Assembly (NCBI GenBank): GCA_025506515.1 | Contig: CM046453.1 | Location: forward strand, 27,951,882-28,015,881 | From: Flaveria trinervia | Lineage: Eukaryota; Streptophyta; Magnoliopsida; Asterales; Asteraceae | DNA: 64,000 nt | Direction of reading: 5' to 3' | Part shown: piece by piece, positions 9,619 to 20,911 of the stretch | Numbering within the stretch: the first letter of the stretch is position 1 | How the letters are laid out: each line of letters begins with the position of its first letter | Translations under genes and position numbers: made by a program | The notes under the pieces: generated by a model | The model's input: the letters and a program-made list of their open reading frames with translations, nothing else | Told to the model about the DNA's origin: nothing | Databases searched by the model: none

Positions 9619-12089
9619 ATGGCGTCCATGAAATTAAATTGCGACACAACTGTGTTGCCTACCTTACTAAATCGCCCCTCTGGACTAAGTTCGATGCTGC
9701 TATCGATCTTATGGTTCAGTCCCAATACAATATGGCATTTCTTTTGAATCCCATACTACATGCCGAATCCCTTCAACAATTTTGGATGAACGTTACCATT
9801 ACCACTGGGGAGAACAACACACCATCTCTCCAGTCGGTCGTCAATAACAAAGAAGTAGTCATCACTCCTGCAGTTATCCGCCAAATTCTTCATCTGAATG
9901 ATGCTAGTTCTCTTGCTGGATATCCGAAGGGCACCACAAATCTATCCTTTGCCCAACATGGATATCAAGGCGATCTCAGTGTCTCCACTATCATGAAGAA
10001 ACACTTTAATGACGCTGAACGCCTAATCTTTCACATGGTGAATGTATGTTTGGCTCCTAAGACGTCTCTTGGGATCAAATGTCGACAAATGGCAGCAGGT
10101 AATGTATTCTATCCTTGAGCAACAACCGCTAAACTTTTCAGAAATAATATTTTCGGAGCTCCAGGACATGGCTCAAAAACTAACTGCCAACCGTTGGATA
10201 CTATATCCACGGTTCATAATGGCCATCATTTAAACCAGCTTATGCTGAGGGACTTGTTGGCTTGGGAGTCCCTGCTACGGCTGTTTTGCCGGAAGTATAC
10301 TCCGGCACAACTCTGACCAGACACTTAAAATGGCTGCCAAGCTGCGGAAAACCACGCAGCTGGAACCCACAGCCACCACCTCCAAATCAAAAGTCCCCAC
10401 CAAACCCACCAAAAAGAAACCCAAAACGGCTACTCAGGGAATTGAGTCCCCTGAGGATGCCCCTGCAACACAAACGCAGGATATGTCCACTAGTCCAAAC
10501 CCCCTAGTGGATACATGACTCTTCCAGCCATAGCCGCTCAGGCTTCCTCTCAACAGGAGCCTGCAGCAACCACACAAGGGGTACCTACATATCTGGGATC
10601 TTCCTCACTTGAGGGGTGCCATTGAAGAGCACCAACCTCCCCGAGTGCACACTGCTTCTATCCCTTCACCCCAAACAACCGCCCCTCACAGCCCAACTTT
10701 AATAGTGGCACAAGTGCTGACTCAACTGCACTCCTCACCCCCTCCCCAGAAACCACTTACTACTGGGAAACCTCTACAATTGAGGGGGAGGAACACAGTG
10801 CACTTGAGAACCCACAGCACAGGGTTTACCACTTCTATCTCCTGGTGTAGACAAGGAGCCTAGAATATCTAGTGAGGTTGCCACCTCTTGACTCAGCACA
10901 TGATCAGAATGAGGCTGGTACTATTGCTAAGACCTCACTAGAGGCAACAGCTGATGATGGACACTGTCATGAGGCTGGAAGTCCCCAGTACCAAGCACAA
11001 GGGGCACATGCATCAACTGGTCTACACCCAGTGCATGTAAATCCTGCTCTAAGCAGGAGGTCAGTTGATTCAGCTTCGGCTGATGATGACCTGGGCTTTT
11101 TCTACGATGTTCTTGCCCAGAACACAATCCTTGAAAAGAAAGTCAGTAGGCTGCAAAACCTACTTGATCAACTCTCACAAGGAGAAAGACCATATGCCTC
11201 TACCCACCCACAGATGGCACCTTCACTTGAAGGTTCCCCAAACACTGAGCCACTCCAAACTCAACCACCTGCCTCTGCTTCTGGCCCTATTTCTCAGGAA
11301 CAGAACCCTCCTGAGCAAATAGGTGCTGTACTTCAAAATTCCCTCCCTCTCATCACACCCATAATCACTGATATTGTGACTAAAGCCATTGATGAGAGGC
11401 TTTCCTCAACTTTACAACCCTTGATTGATGCTGCTGTGCAAAAGACACTTTCTGCGGTACAAACCCCTTCCTCCAATGCATCCAAAAAGGGGGAGAGTAC
11501 TGCAGTGAAAGAAAGAAGAGGAAGATCGAGGAAAAGAAGGAAGCGAAGCAAGCCCAAGAGGAGGAGAAAGAACAGCAACCACTGCTCACCTACAAGTGAA
11601 AGAAAGGTGCTGATGATCATATTGCTGAAGATAAAGCCTTGGAGTTACTGATAAAAGAGGCTGATGCCGAACACAGCAGATCAATGGACAACATCATTGA
11701 TCAGCTGTTTAGGCAAGCATGACACCAATAAACTTGACTCTGAGATTCGACGACTAGAGATTGAAGAAATCCAGAATATGGGCAAGTTATGAAGTGATAA
11801 AAGAGAAAGTGTTGAGATCATGATTAGATTTATTGCAAAATATCTTGGAAGATCAATGATCGAAATCAAAGCTTGGTCCAGGGACAGTATCTTGGCAATC
11901 ACCACCAAGATCTGTTCGTCTGAAGCATACACTAAGGGGCTTGTAATTGAAGCTTGAATGAAGCGGGTGCTGGAGCAGGACTGAGCTAGCCAAGCAATCA
12001 AAAGCCACACTCACCTCAAGGATCTAGAACAGCCTGTCAACATTCCCACACCAAAACCACCCAAACACAACCCACCAAACCACTCCCTT
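9619..12089 (+). pseudogene. Element A env-like ORF (frameshifted, C-terminus lost)
   Basis: Starts at ATGGCGTCCATG (9619), matching ATGGCGACCATG of B. A one-base shift near 9640 moves the protein into the frame of HNCVAYLTKSPLW. N-terminal blocks: FLLNPILHAESLQQFW, VVITPAVIRQILHLND, YPKGTTNLSFAQHGYQGD, KKHFNDAERL, WQQVMYSILEQQPLNFSE and ANRWILYPRFIMAII (to about 10230). Then come Pro/Thr/Ser-rich low complexity (10320-11460), a heptad-like stretch near 11110-11180, a Lys/Arg/Glu-rich segment (11500-11600), and helical and basic sequence to 12089. The C-terminal third present in E is missing: the + strand ends at CCCTTACC and meets minus-strand LTR. No membrane segment is seen. Function unknown; plant transposon-associated proteins of this type have no proven role. 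Confidence 0.75.
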
Positions 12090-12095
12090 ACCATT

Positions 12096-12984
12096 TGACA
12101 GGATCAGCGATCACAAGTTTGATGTATTAGAGTTCAAAGCAGCGAATACGCACAAGAATTAGACAAATTGTAGCAAGCAATCGTACTTGTATGCATTAAG
12201 AGCATTACGGTTTCGGGAGAGAATATATATTTCTGATTTCAAGGAATGTTTATAGATATAGAATATTTCTAATCAAATCATTCATTCATGCATTCATTCA
12301 CTCGCAATATTACAATAGGTTGTCACTCCTTATATAGAGTGCAACAATCACTGCTGTGTTATCACGGAAAGTGACAACTGGCAGATCAAATACAAAAATA
12401 ACTAACTCTTAACAAACTACTGAAATGTTCACACTACTGAGAACTATCAGAGTGTTAATACAAATATAAAACTACTGAACTACAACGACTGAAGAACAAG
12501 CTCTTCAGTCGTTTTACAAAACCACTGAAACATAAACTACTGAAACTAGAAATATAAAACTACTGATATCACAACTACTGAAGAAGTACTCTTCAGCAGT
12601 TGTGACAACTACTACGAGGCTCATACTTGATCTTCAGACTTTGACCTTCAGATGTTTCATCAGCTGATGACTTCAGTAGATATCATCAGCTGATGTCTTC
12701 AGTCTTTGTCTTCAGACTTTGTACATCAGTTGTTGATCTTCGCACTCGTAAACTCTTCAGCTGTGTACTTCAGTACTTTGTCTTTCAGCTTCAGCACTTG
12801 TTTCTTCACGTTTGTACTTCAGTACTTTAGTTCTTCAGCTGTTGAAGTCTTCAGCACTTGATCTTCACAGCTGTTGAAGTCTTCATCACTTGTCAAACTG
12901 CTGATAAGGCTTCAGTAGTTGTTGTGATACCATGTGGGACTTAGAGGTTTTCTGATCTTGGCTCATGGTTCTTTTGGTCCAACA
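12096..12984 (-). repeat. Whole minus-strand LTR at the right end of A
   Basis: 889 bp from TGACAGG (LTR 3' end on the minus strand) to GGTCCAACA (LTR start TGTTGGACC). It contains the perfect hairpin AACGACTGAAGA / TCTTCAGTCGTT at 12484-12513 and a TATA-containing CTCTATATAAGG on the minus strand near 12335. The five to seven bases to its left (TACCATT) match the primer-site side of a 5' LTR, so it was once a 5' LTR whose element body is gone, replaced by the + strand env-like ORF of A. The join has the four-base overlap TACC. Confidence 0.85.
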
Positions 12985-13364
12985 CACAAGTTGTGATCTT
13001 CAGTACTTGTAGACTCTTCAGCTGTTGTACTTCAGTACTTTGGTCTTCAGCTTCAGCACTTGTGTTCTTCAGCTGTTCAGCTTCAGCACTTGTGTTCTTC
13101 AGTCGTTGAGCTTCAGCACTTGTGTTCTTCAGCTGTTCAGCTTCAGCACTTGTGTTCTTCAGCTGTTCAGCTTCAGCACTTGTGTTCTTCAGCTGTTCAG
13201 CTTCAGCACTTTGTTCTTAGCTGTTGAGCTTCAGCACTTTAGTCTTCAGCTGTTGAAGTCTTCAGCACTTGTCGAACTGCTGATGAAGCCTTCAGCAGTT
13301 GTTGTGATATCATGTGGGACTTAGAGGTTTTCTGATCTTGGCTCATTGGTTCTTTTGGTCAACA
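12985..13364 (-). repeat. Element B 3' LTR, proximal part (U3 side) with minisatellite
   Basis: Continues the LTR interrupted at 2166. It contains about six copies of a 30-bp minisatellite (13035-13240) combining GTTCTTCAGCTGTTCAG with CTTCAGCACTTGT, matched at 24680-24890 in the 5' LTR. It ends GGTC(C)AACA, with one C missing compared with the other LTRs. Long ORFs read through this repeat are artefacts of the repeat. Confidence 0.88.
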
Positions 13365-13650
13365 AACTCCCCTGAACAATGCAGCCAAAACCTCTAATGA
13401 TTTATTTTCCCACTTATTGTTGGTAGAATGGTTGTCTTTTTCCTTCTTGATCAGGAGAAGATGACCCATATAAGCACTGGCCTAGGAAGAAATCTCAGAG
13501 ATTTGTTTGGCAAGGTATGAATGGGAACTCTGTTTTGGGGAACTGGACACAGAGTGATCCCCATTCATGAGATCTACTTCCCCATTGAGTCTGTACGACT
13601 CTTGAACATAGGCCTCAAGGAGAACAACCTGTTCCTCCTTGGAAAGTTCT
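13365..13650 (-). other. Element B purine tract and 3' untranslated region
   Basis: On the minus strand GTTCAGGGGAGTTT abuts the LTR start and is the polypurine tract that primes plus-strand DNA synthesis. The rest, to 13650, is non-coding and is nearly the same as 25014-25310 and similar to 27342-27560, so it is a conserved 3' UTR of the family. One G is missing relative to the E tract (GGGGGAG). Confidence 0.8.
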
Positions 13651-13651
13651 T

Positions 13652-16600
13652 CTACTCCTCCTTCAAAGAAGAACTCTGGACATAGTACTCAGATAAGTAC
13701 TTTACAGTCCTGCCATTTTTCAACTCCACAGTAGTTACCTCCCTATAGACAAATTCATCAGGATGAGTGCCCTCAAGGAGTAACTGGAGCTCATTCTTCT
13801 TAATGTCTTCAAGCTTCTTATATAATAACCCCTTTTTGATCATCTTGTTTTCCAGTAAGGCTTGAGGGGTCATTGTTGATTGATGAGCCTTCTTGAATTC
13901 ATCGATTATTTCCCATGGTGAGACTACAATGGCTAACATGATTGTAGAGTCTATTGTTTTTCTAACCTGGCCATTGTATCTATGTGGAATGGATCTTTTG
14001 TGGATTCTAGAACTCACCTTGGGGTCTGGCCATACTCTCACTCTCTCTTCTGATACTGAATGTGTGTCTAAGAGTGTACAGCCTCTGAGCATGCCCTTTC
14101 ATGGCTTGTATAGATGATGACTGAGGAAATTCCTTGTCAACCATCTTCAATAGTTGCTCATCGTGCTGCTTCTACTGTTCTTCATCTTTATTTTGACTCT
14201 AACCGTTTCCCTTTGAGAGTCAGGTGTGATCATGAGTTGACTCCTGGGTTCTGGTAGCCTTAGAACAGCAGAGAGTGGCAGACTATCATCTCATCCTCTT
14301 CTTCTTCATCTTCTTCTATCCTCAGCACCCTTCTCCTCCTTCTAGGTGCATCATTGGATGATGGTTGGGTTGGTTTTTGTGGTGAAGGAATTGGTTTTGA
14401 AGGTTGAGGATGTTTGGATTTGGGTTTTGAGATTGGTTTGGAGATTTGAGGGGTAGGCTGTTTTTGAGTAGGTGATTGGGAGGTGTTCAAGCATTTTGGT
14501 TGTGAGTTGGCTTTTGTGAGTCTTGCCATTTCAAACCTTTTTCCAGCCCCAGCCTCATCAAGTGCTTCAATGATTATCCCCTTATGAAATTGCTCAGACA
14601 AACAGATTCTGGTGGCTATAGCCGAATGCTGTCTCTGGTCCATGAACGAATCTCCATCGGTGATCTTCCTAAGTATTTGGCTATGAATCGAATCATGATC
14701 TCCAATCTCTCTTTCTCCAGCACATCATACCCAGCCCATCTGTTTTGAATTCCTCTACTTCCAACCTCCTGATCTCACTGTCTAGTGTGGCTGTATCAAA
14801 GCCTTGCTTGAAGAGTTGCTCAATGATTTTGTCCATGGATCGGTTGTGTGTATCATCTGCATCTTTTACTAGCTCTTCCAAGGATTTTTCTTCAGCATTT
14901 GATTGATCACCAGCACTTTTCTTTCTTTTGTAAGTGATCAGTTGTTGTTCCTTTTCTTTTTCCAACTCCTCGGTTTTCTCTTGTGCCTTCTCATCCTCAG
15001 TTCTTTTCTTTTCTTTTCTTTCACTGCAGTACTCTCCCCCTTTTGGATGCATTGGTGGCAGGGGTTTGTACCGCAGAAAGTTTCTTTTGCACAGCATCAT
15101 CAATGAGTGGTTGTAGACTTGAGGAGATCCTCTCATCAAGCTTTATAAACAATGTCATTGATGATGGGAGTGATGAGAGGTAAGGATTGTTGGAATGCAG
15201 CAACCATCTGCTCAGGGGGGTTCTGTCCCGGAGAGATAGTGCCAAAAGCAGAAGCTGGAGGCACAGTGAAGTGAGAGGGTAAAGTGTTGGGGGACCTTCA
15301 AATGAAGGTGCCATCTGTGGGTTGGTGGGGGCAGATGGACTTACATCCTGAGACTTCTTGGCAAGCAGTTCTTGTAGTCTGGTTACCTCAGCCTCCAGGA
15401 TGGTATTGTGGGAGAACGTCATAGAAAAAGCCCAGGTCATCATCAGCAGATGCTGAATCACCTGACCTCCTGCTTGTAGCAGGATGTACATGCACTGGGT
15501 GTAGCCAGTTTTAGCATGTGCCCTTTTTCTTGGAACTGGGGACTTCCAGCCTCAGGACTATGTCCTTCATCAGCTGTTGCCTCTAGTGAGGTCTTAGCAA
15601 TGTTACCAGCCTCATTCTGATCATGTGCTGATGCAGAAGAGGTGGCAGCCTCACTAGATGTTCTAATCTCCCTATCCAAACTAGGAGATAGAACTGTAAA
15701 CCCCGGTGTTGTGGGTTGTCAGAAGCATGATGATCCTCTTCCTCAATATCTGTGGTTCTCCCCTTTGTTGGTGGTTGTTGGGGAGGAGGGAGGCATGCAA
15801 CTGAGTCAGCACGTTTGCAATAATTATGGTTGGACTTTGGGGGCGGTTTCATGGGGAGATGGGGTAGAAGCAGTGTGCACCTGGGGAGGATGGTGCTCTT
15901 CAATGGCAATCTCCTCAAGTGAGGAAGATCCCAGATGTGTGGGTACCCCTTGTGTGGTGGCTGCAGGCTCCTTTTGAGAGGAATCCTGAGCGGCTATGGC
16001 TGGTAGAGTCACTGATACTGCTGGGGGGGTAAGCCAACAAGTATATCCTGCTTGGTGGTACAGGAGCATCTTCAGGGGACTCATCTCCCTGAATAGCTTT
16101 TCGGGTGTTTTGGTTTTGGTTTAGTGGGGACTTTGGTTCTGGTGGAGGAAGCTGTGGGTTCCCTGTGCTTGGGCTTTAGCATTCGGGCAGCTTCTTTGAG
16201 TGTAAGGTCTGAGTTGTGCCTGGAGTATACCTCAGCCAAAACAGCTGGTGCAGGGACTCCAAGGCCAACAAGGCCATCATTTTTAATCATCTAAAATAAT
16301 GGCCATCAGAAACCTGGGATATAATGGCCATCAGTTTGCCACAGGTTTCTGAGCCAAGTTCTTTATTTCTAGAAACACGATTTCAGAAAAATTTAGCGGT
16401 TGGTGTTCTAGAATAGAATACAATACCTGTTGCCATTGGGATGACATTTGATCCCAGAAGATGTCTTGGAGGCTAAGCAGACATTTACCATGTGAAAAAT
16501 AACTTTCTTGCGTCATGGAAATGTTTCTTTAGAACGGTGTAGCCCGAAGAACCTTCATACCCATGATTGATAAATGACATATCTGTTATGCCCTTTGGGT

Positions 16601-16906
16601 ATTCAGTCACAGCGGTGGACTCATGTAAGTGTAATGTCTGACAAATGATGTCGGCTGTAACGACCACTGGTTTCTGGTTGACAAGGGACCGAACAGAGAT
16701 CTGGCCGGTAGACTTATCTGTATGACCAAAGCATTTGACCAGAATTGACTGAGGGATTCAGGGTAGATGGTCGGACTCAAGAGAAAGGCTGTGCGATATG
16801 GGGAATCCACCATTAAGTCAATGGCATTATCATATTTGTTCCAGAAAGCCGACTTTGTAAGGTAAGCAACGCAGTTATGTCGTGGTTTCAAACTCATGGT
16901 CGCCAT
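13652..16906 (-). pseudogene. Element B env-like ORF (frameshifted)
   Basis: Full-length but broken copy of the third ORF of this family. The start at 16906 (MATMSLKPRHNCVAYLTK) is shared with A. The N-terminal region covers about 16906-16290 (FLLSPTIYPESLSQFW, TADIICQTLHLHES, YPKGITDMSFINHGYEG). A Pro/Ser/Thr-rich middle spans about 16290-15460. A coiled and charged part (15490-14690) includes EEEVSRL-like heptads and a Glu/Lys-rich run. Another low-complexity part follows (14640-14260), then a C-terminal domain (14092-13652) with VRVWPDPKV, VVSPWEI and LLLEGTHPDEF, which are conserved in E. At least ten frame changes are present. No transmembrane helix or signal peptide is visible. A TATA box and palindrome array lie upstream. 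Confidence 0.78.
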
Positions 16907-16973
16907 GTTTGAGAGAGAGAAGTTCAGAAAATAACGGCTAATGAAACATTAGAGAAGAGGACAGGTATTTATA
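16907..16973 (-). promoter_or_regulatory. Putative internal promoter of the B env-like ORF
   Basis: On the minus strand a canonical TATAAATA (plus positions 16966-16973) lies 60 bp before the ATG and is followed by a C/T-rich leader (CTGTCCTCTTCTC, CTTCTCTCTCTC). The context CCCTACCCTATAAATA matches the A copy. This is too good a core promoter to be expected by chance twice, but no expression evidence is available. Confidence 0.62.
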
Positions 16974-16989
16974 GGGTAGGGGTGAGAAA

Positions 16990-17600
16990 ATGACTGAAGG
17001 GTTGGTGTTAGTCATCAGTAGTTTTAAACGACTGTTGACATGGTATTACCCTATCAGACATTGAAACAGCTGAAGTCGTGGTTTTAGGCATCAGCAGTTA
17101 GAAAACTACTGAAGACCATGGTTTTGACTTCAGATGATGAAACAACTGAGGACTTGATGTTTGTCATCAGTAGTTGTGAAACTACTATAGATAGTGGTTT
17201 TGCCATCAGTTGTTGTAAACAGCTGAAGACTTGGTGTTAGTCATCAGTAGTTATAAAACTACTGAAGACATGGTTTTGCTTCAGTTGTTTAGAATGAAAC
17301 AGCAGTTGTAGAAACAACTGAAGAGAAAGTTCTCTTCAGTAGTTTTCGTCAATTCATAGCCTGTCAGCTGTTTCATACTGTCCTCAACACTTACTCATCA
17401 GACTTTGCATCTGCTTTTCAGGTGTTTCATAGGACGTCAGTACTTACTGTTTGTACTGTTTCAATAGTTGTAACTACATCAGTAGTTGTAGCTTACATCA
17501 GTAGTTGTAACTACATCAGTAAGTACTTATATGTGACATGGTTACCAATGATCACCAGTAATTATTACTGAAATCATCAGTAGTTGTCACTTATTCTAGC
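16990..17600. repeat. Palindrome array in the pol-env spacer of B
   Basis: Same array as at 8870-9535, in the opposite orientation. Units such as CATCAGTAGTTATAAAACTACTGAAGAC (a hairpin on ACTACTG/CAGTAGT, near 17244-17271) repeat about every 40 bp between 17000 and 17340. The stretch 17450-17530 repeats TACATCAGTAGTTGTAAC three or four times. No ORF of substance lies here. Confidence 0.8.
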
Positions 17601-17615
17601 TGCACATACCAAGCC

Positions 17616-20600
17616 TTAACACAAGTTTTGGAAAGTAGAACTATCCAAAGGCTTAGTAAAAATATCTGCAAGCTCATCAGCACTAGGCACAAACTTAGGA
17701 TCAATCAGACCTTTTTCAAAACAATCCCGAATAAAGTGATGTCTGATCTCTATATGTTTGGTCCAAGAGTGCTGGACTGGATTTTTGACAATACACAGAG
17801 CTGAAGCACTATCCATTAATAATGGAGTCTTAGTCTCTGTAATGCCATAATCCAGAAGTTGGTTCTGAAGCCAGAGTACCTGAGAAGTGCAACTTGCAGC
17901 AGCAATGTACTCGGCCTCAGCAGTTGATGTAGCAACAGATGTTTGTTTCTTCTACTCTGCCAAGAAATCAACAGTTGCCTAGGAATTGACAACCACCAGA
18001 AGTTGACTTTCTAGTTAACTTGCACCCTGCATAGTCACTATCTGAAAAAGCAACTAATTTGCAAGAGTGTCCAGTGGAATACCATAAACCCAGAGATTGT
18101 GTACCTTGCAAATATCTAAAGATTCTCTTGACTGCAATCAAATGAGACTCTTTAGGAGCACCTGAAATCTAGCACAAACACATGTAGCAAACATAATATC
18201 TGGTCTAGAAGCTGTTAAATACATCAAGGACCCAATCATACATCTGTAAAGTGTTTCATCAACAGCTTTACCTTTCTGATCTGCATCCAGTTGTGTGGTG
18301 TTGCACATGGGAGTAGAACAGGGCTTACAGTTTTGTAAATCAAACTTATTCAAAAGATCTTTTGTATATTTTGACTGATGAATAAAGGTTCCATCAGCCT
18401 TTGTTTTAATTTGCAAGCCTAGAAAGAACTGTAATTCTCCCATTGCACTCATTTCAAACCTCTTTTTCATTAATGTTGTAAAATCATCACACAACTGGGG
18501 ATCAGAGGATGCAAAAATGATATCATCAACATAAATCTGAACAAGTAGCTTATGCTGATCCACCTTCTTAATAAACAAAGTTTTATCAATGGAGCCTCTA
18601 GTGAAATTATTCTTAAGAAGAAAAGTGGAAAGTGTCTCATACCAGGCTCTAGGAGCTTGTTTCAACCCATAAAGAGCTTTATCAAGTTTATACACCCATT
18701 CAGGATGTTTATTATCCTCAAAACCTGGTGGTTGACACACATAAACTTCTTCCTTTATTTTACCATATAGAAATGCACTTTTGACATCCATTTGAAAAAC
18801 TTTAAGATTGTGGAATGCAGCATAGGCTAAAAACAATCTGATTGCCTCTAGTCTGGCTACAGGGCAAAGGTTTCATCATAGTCAATACCTTCTTCTTGTG
18901 AAAACCCCTGTACAACCAGTCTAGCCTTGTTCTTAACAATAAGCCCATTTTCATCAGTTTTATTCCTAAACACCCATTTAGTGCCTATTGCACACTTACC
19001 TAGGGGAAGAGGAACCAGTTCCCACACTTGCTGTTTCTTGAACTGAAGTAGCTCAAGCTGCATGGCTTCAACCCATCCATTGTCTCTCAAAGCAACATGG
19101 TAGTTCTTTGGCTCTAGCTGACTGATGAAGAGAGCATAGAAGCAGAAGTTAGACAATTGACTTCTTGTTGAAACACCAGCATTGATACACCAATAATCTG
19201 AGACATGGGGTGATTCTTCAGTTCTTGATAAACAATGAGATCTGTGCAAGTGTTTGTAGGACCTTCAGCAGCAGCAGATGTTGATGCAGACTCTTGAAAC
19301 CAAGAAATAGATGGTAACTCAAAAGATGTAGAGGAATCAGAGATCTCATCAGCATTTGTTGTGGATGGAACTGCTGAAGCTACAGGAACATCAAATTTAG
19401 CAGACACAGGCAGTTGGTCACTAAACTTGAATAGGTGAGTATTGATATTATCATCATCATCATCAATACCACCAGGTGGAACATGCTGCAGAAGATGATT
19501 TATCCACAGGATCTGCAACAGCTGGAGGTTGATAAGGAACATATTGCAGTATGTCCAAATCAAACAACTCCACAGGGTTTTGTGGAATCTTGTCCATAGG
19601 AGATTCATTAAACTTCACATGCAAAGTCTCTTCAACTATCTTTGTTCTGCAGTTGAAGACTCTGTATGCCTTGCAAGTAGATGAATAACCAACAAAATAC
19701 CCTGCATCCACCTTAGGATCAAATTTTTGGAGTTGATCCTTTGTGTTGAGAATAAAACAGGGACACCCAAATGCTTTGAAAAATGAAATTAGAGGAGCCA
19801 AGTGATGGAGAACTTCATATGGAGTCTTCATCAACCTCTGATTTACTAAGACTCTATTCTGCACATAGCAAGCTGTGTTAACAGCTTCAGCCCAAAAGGT
19901 CAGTGGCAAACCAGAGTCAGCCAGCATGGACCTTGCAGCTTCAATTAGGTCCTGTTCTTTCTCTCCACTACTACATTTTGTTCTGGAGTCCTTGGTATGC
20001 TAAACTGCCTTTTGATTCCCTTTGAAAGATAGAAGTCATCAAGTGTATGGTTTCTGAATTCAGTTCCATTGTCACTCCTAATACACTTGACTGGAAGGGA
20101 ATACTGCTTCTCAACATACAACACAAAGTGAATAATCTTCTGAGCAACCTCATCCTTTGAATGTAGAAAGAAAGTCCATACAAATCTGGGTAATCATCCA
20201 CAATTACCAGACAGTATTTCTTCTTTGCCATGCTCATTACTCTAACAGGACAAATAGATCCATATGCAGTAATTGCAAGCAGGCAGTGGACTTAGGCTCT
20301 TCAATAGGAGGGAATGAGACTTTGTGTTGTTTTCCTTTTAAACAAGCAGTGCAGGTTTCATCACAGTGGAACTCCTTTATTGGTAAGCCTCTAACTAAAC
20401 TATTGTGGATAAGCTGATTCATGTTTTTGAAATTAACATGACCCAGCCTTCTGTGCCACAGTTTAGATTCTTGAGAAGAGGCTTTGGAAAATAGGCAAGG
20501 ATTGCCTCTGAGATCTATTTTCTTGGAAAGATCTAAGGCATACACTCTTCCTGTCCTGTTGGCTCTCAGGAGAGTGTGATCATCCAACACCTTATCAATC

Positions 20601-20911
20601 AAATGCAGAACTTTGGATGACAGAATCCTACAGTTCTGACTGGTGAAAAGAGCAACATGGCCTTTATCACACATTTGACTGACACTCAAGAGATTGTACT
20701 TGAGATTTTCCACATGATTAACATCATCAAACTTTATTTCTCCATTGGAGAAAAGCCGTTGCCAATGATGTAACCCCTAGCATCATTGCCAAAAGAAACA
20801 AACCCCTTCTTTCCTTGAGAGTAGTCATGAAGAAGAGAGTTGTTCCAGTCATGTGCATAGATCCCCCACTGTCTACATACCAGATGCTACTTTGGCATGT
20901 TGAAGAACCCT
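17616..20911 (-). pseudogene. pol: Element B pol: PR, IN, RT, RNase H (frameshifted)
   Basis: Minus-strand copia pol. The protease motif WYVDSGGSMHMTG lies near 20845-20883. The gag-pre-integrase segment with LWHRRLGHVN and CTACLKGK lies near 20345-20465. Integrase motifs RSDNGTEF-like near 20060 and FWAEAVNTACYVQN near 19860-19900 follow. The reverse transcriptase at 19249-18138 is the longest open piece (232 codons from 18836), with QMDVKSAFLYGKI, GLKQAPRAWYE and the YVDD box near 18525. RNase H follows, ending with TKHIEIRHHF and DELADIFTKPLD at 17640-17770. It is very close to A and E in sequence. Indels divide it into about eight pieces. The final residues are cut short near 17616 by a frameshift. 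Confidence 0.92.

Larger units (their letters stand above)
2167..12984 (+). mobile_element. Element A, inserted in the 3' LTR of B, body inverted
   Basis: The insertion interrupts the 3' LTR of B. Its outer ends are minus-strand LTR termini (TGACAGG at 2167, CCAACA at 12979-12984), but gag, pol and the env-like ORF inside run on the + strand. A probable target duplication ACACA is seen at 2162-2166 and, sharing one base with the LTR end, at 12984-12988. The left side is a 216-bp minus-strand LTR fragment folded back into 123 bp of + strand LTR end. The right side is a whole 889-bp minus-strand LTR with a few bases of primer site left beside it. The + strand env-like ORF stops at 12089 with no purine tract or + strand 3' LTR. 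Inversion by template switching or a misassembly could explain this. Confidence 0.75.

Noticed and set aside
13035..13240. CRISPR-like repeat with regular spacing
   Set aside because: Contiguous plant LTR minisatellite with no unique spacers; the context is eukaryotic retrotransposon.
13025..13324. Repetitive ORFs rich in FSTCVLQ-type or SSDFVFSTC-type residues (13025-13324, 24767-24955, 25985-26463, 27057-27376, 37798-38174, 41017-41415)
   Set aside because: They are frames through the LTR minisatellites whose units are multiples of three or have no stops; the peptide merely mirrors the DNA repeat and exists in every frame.
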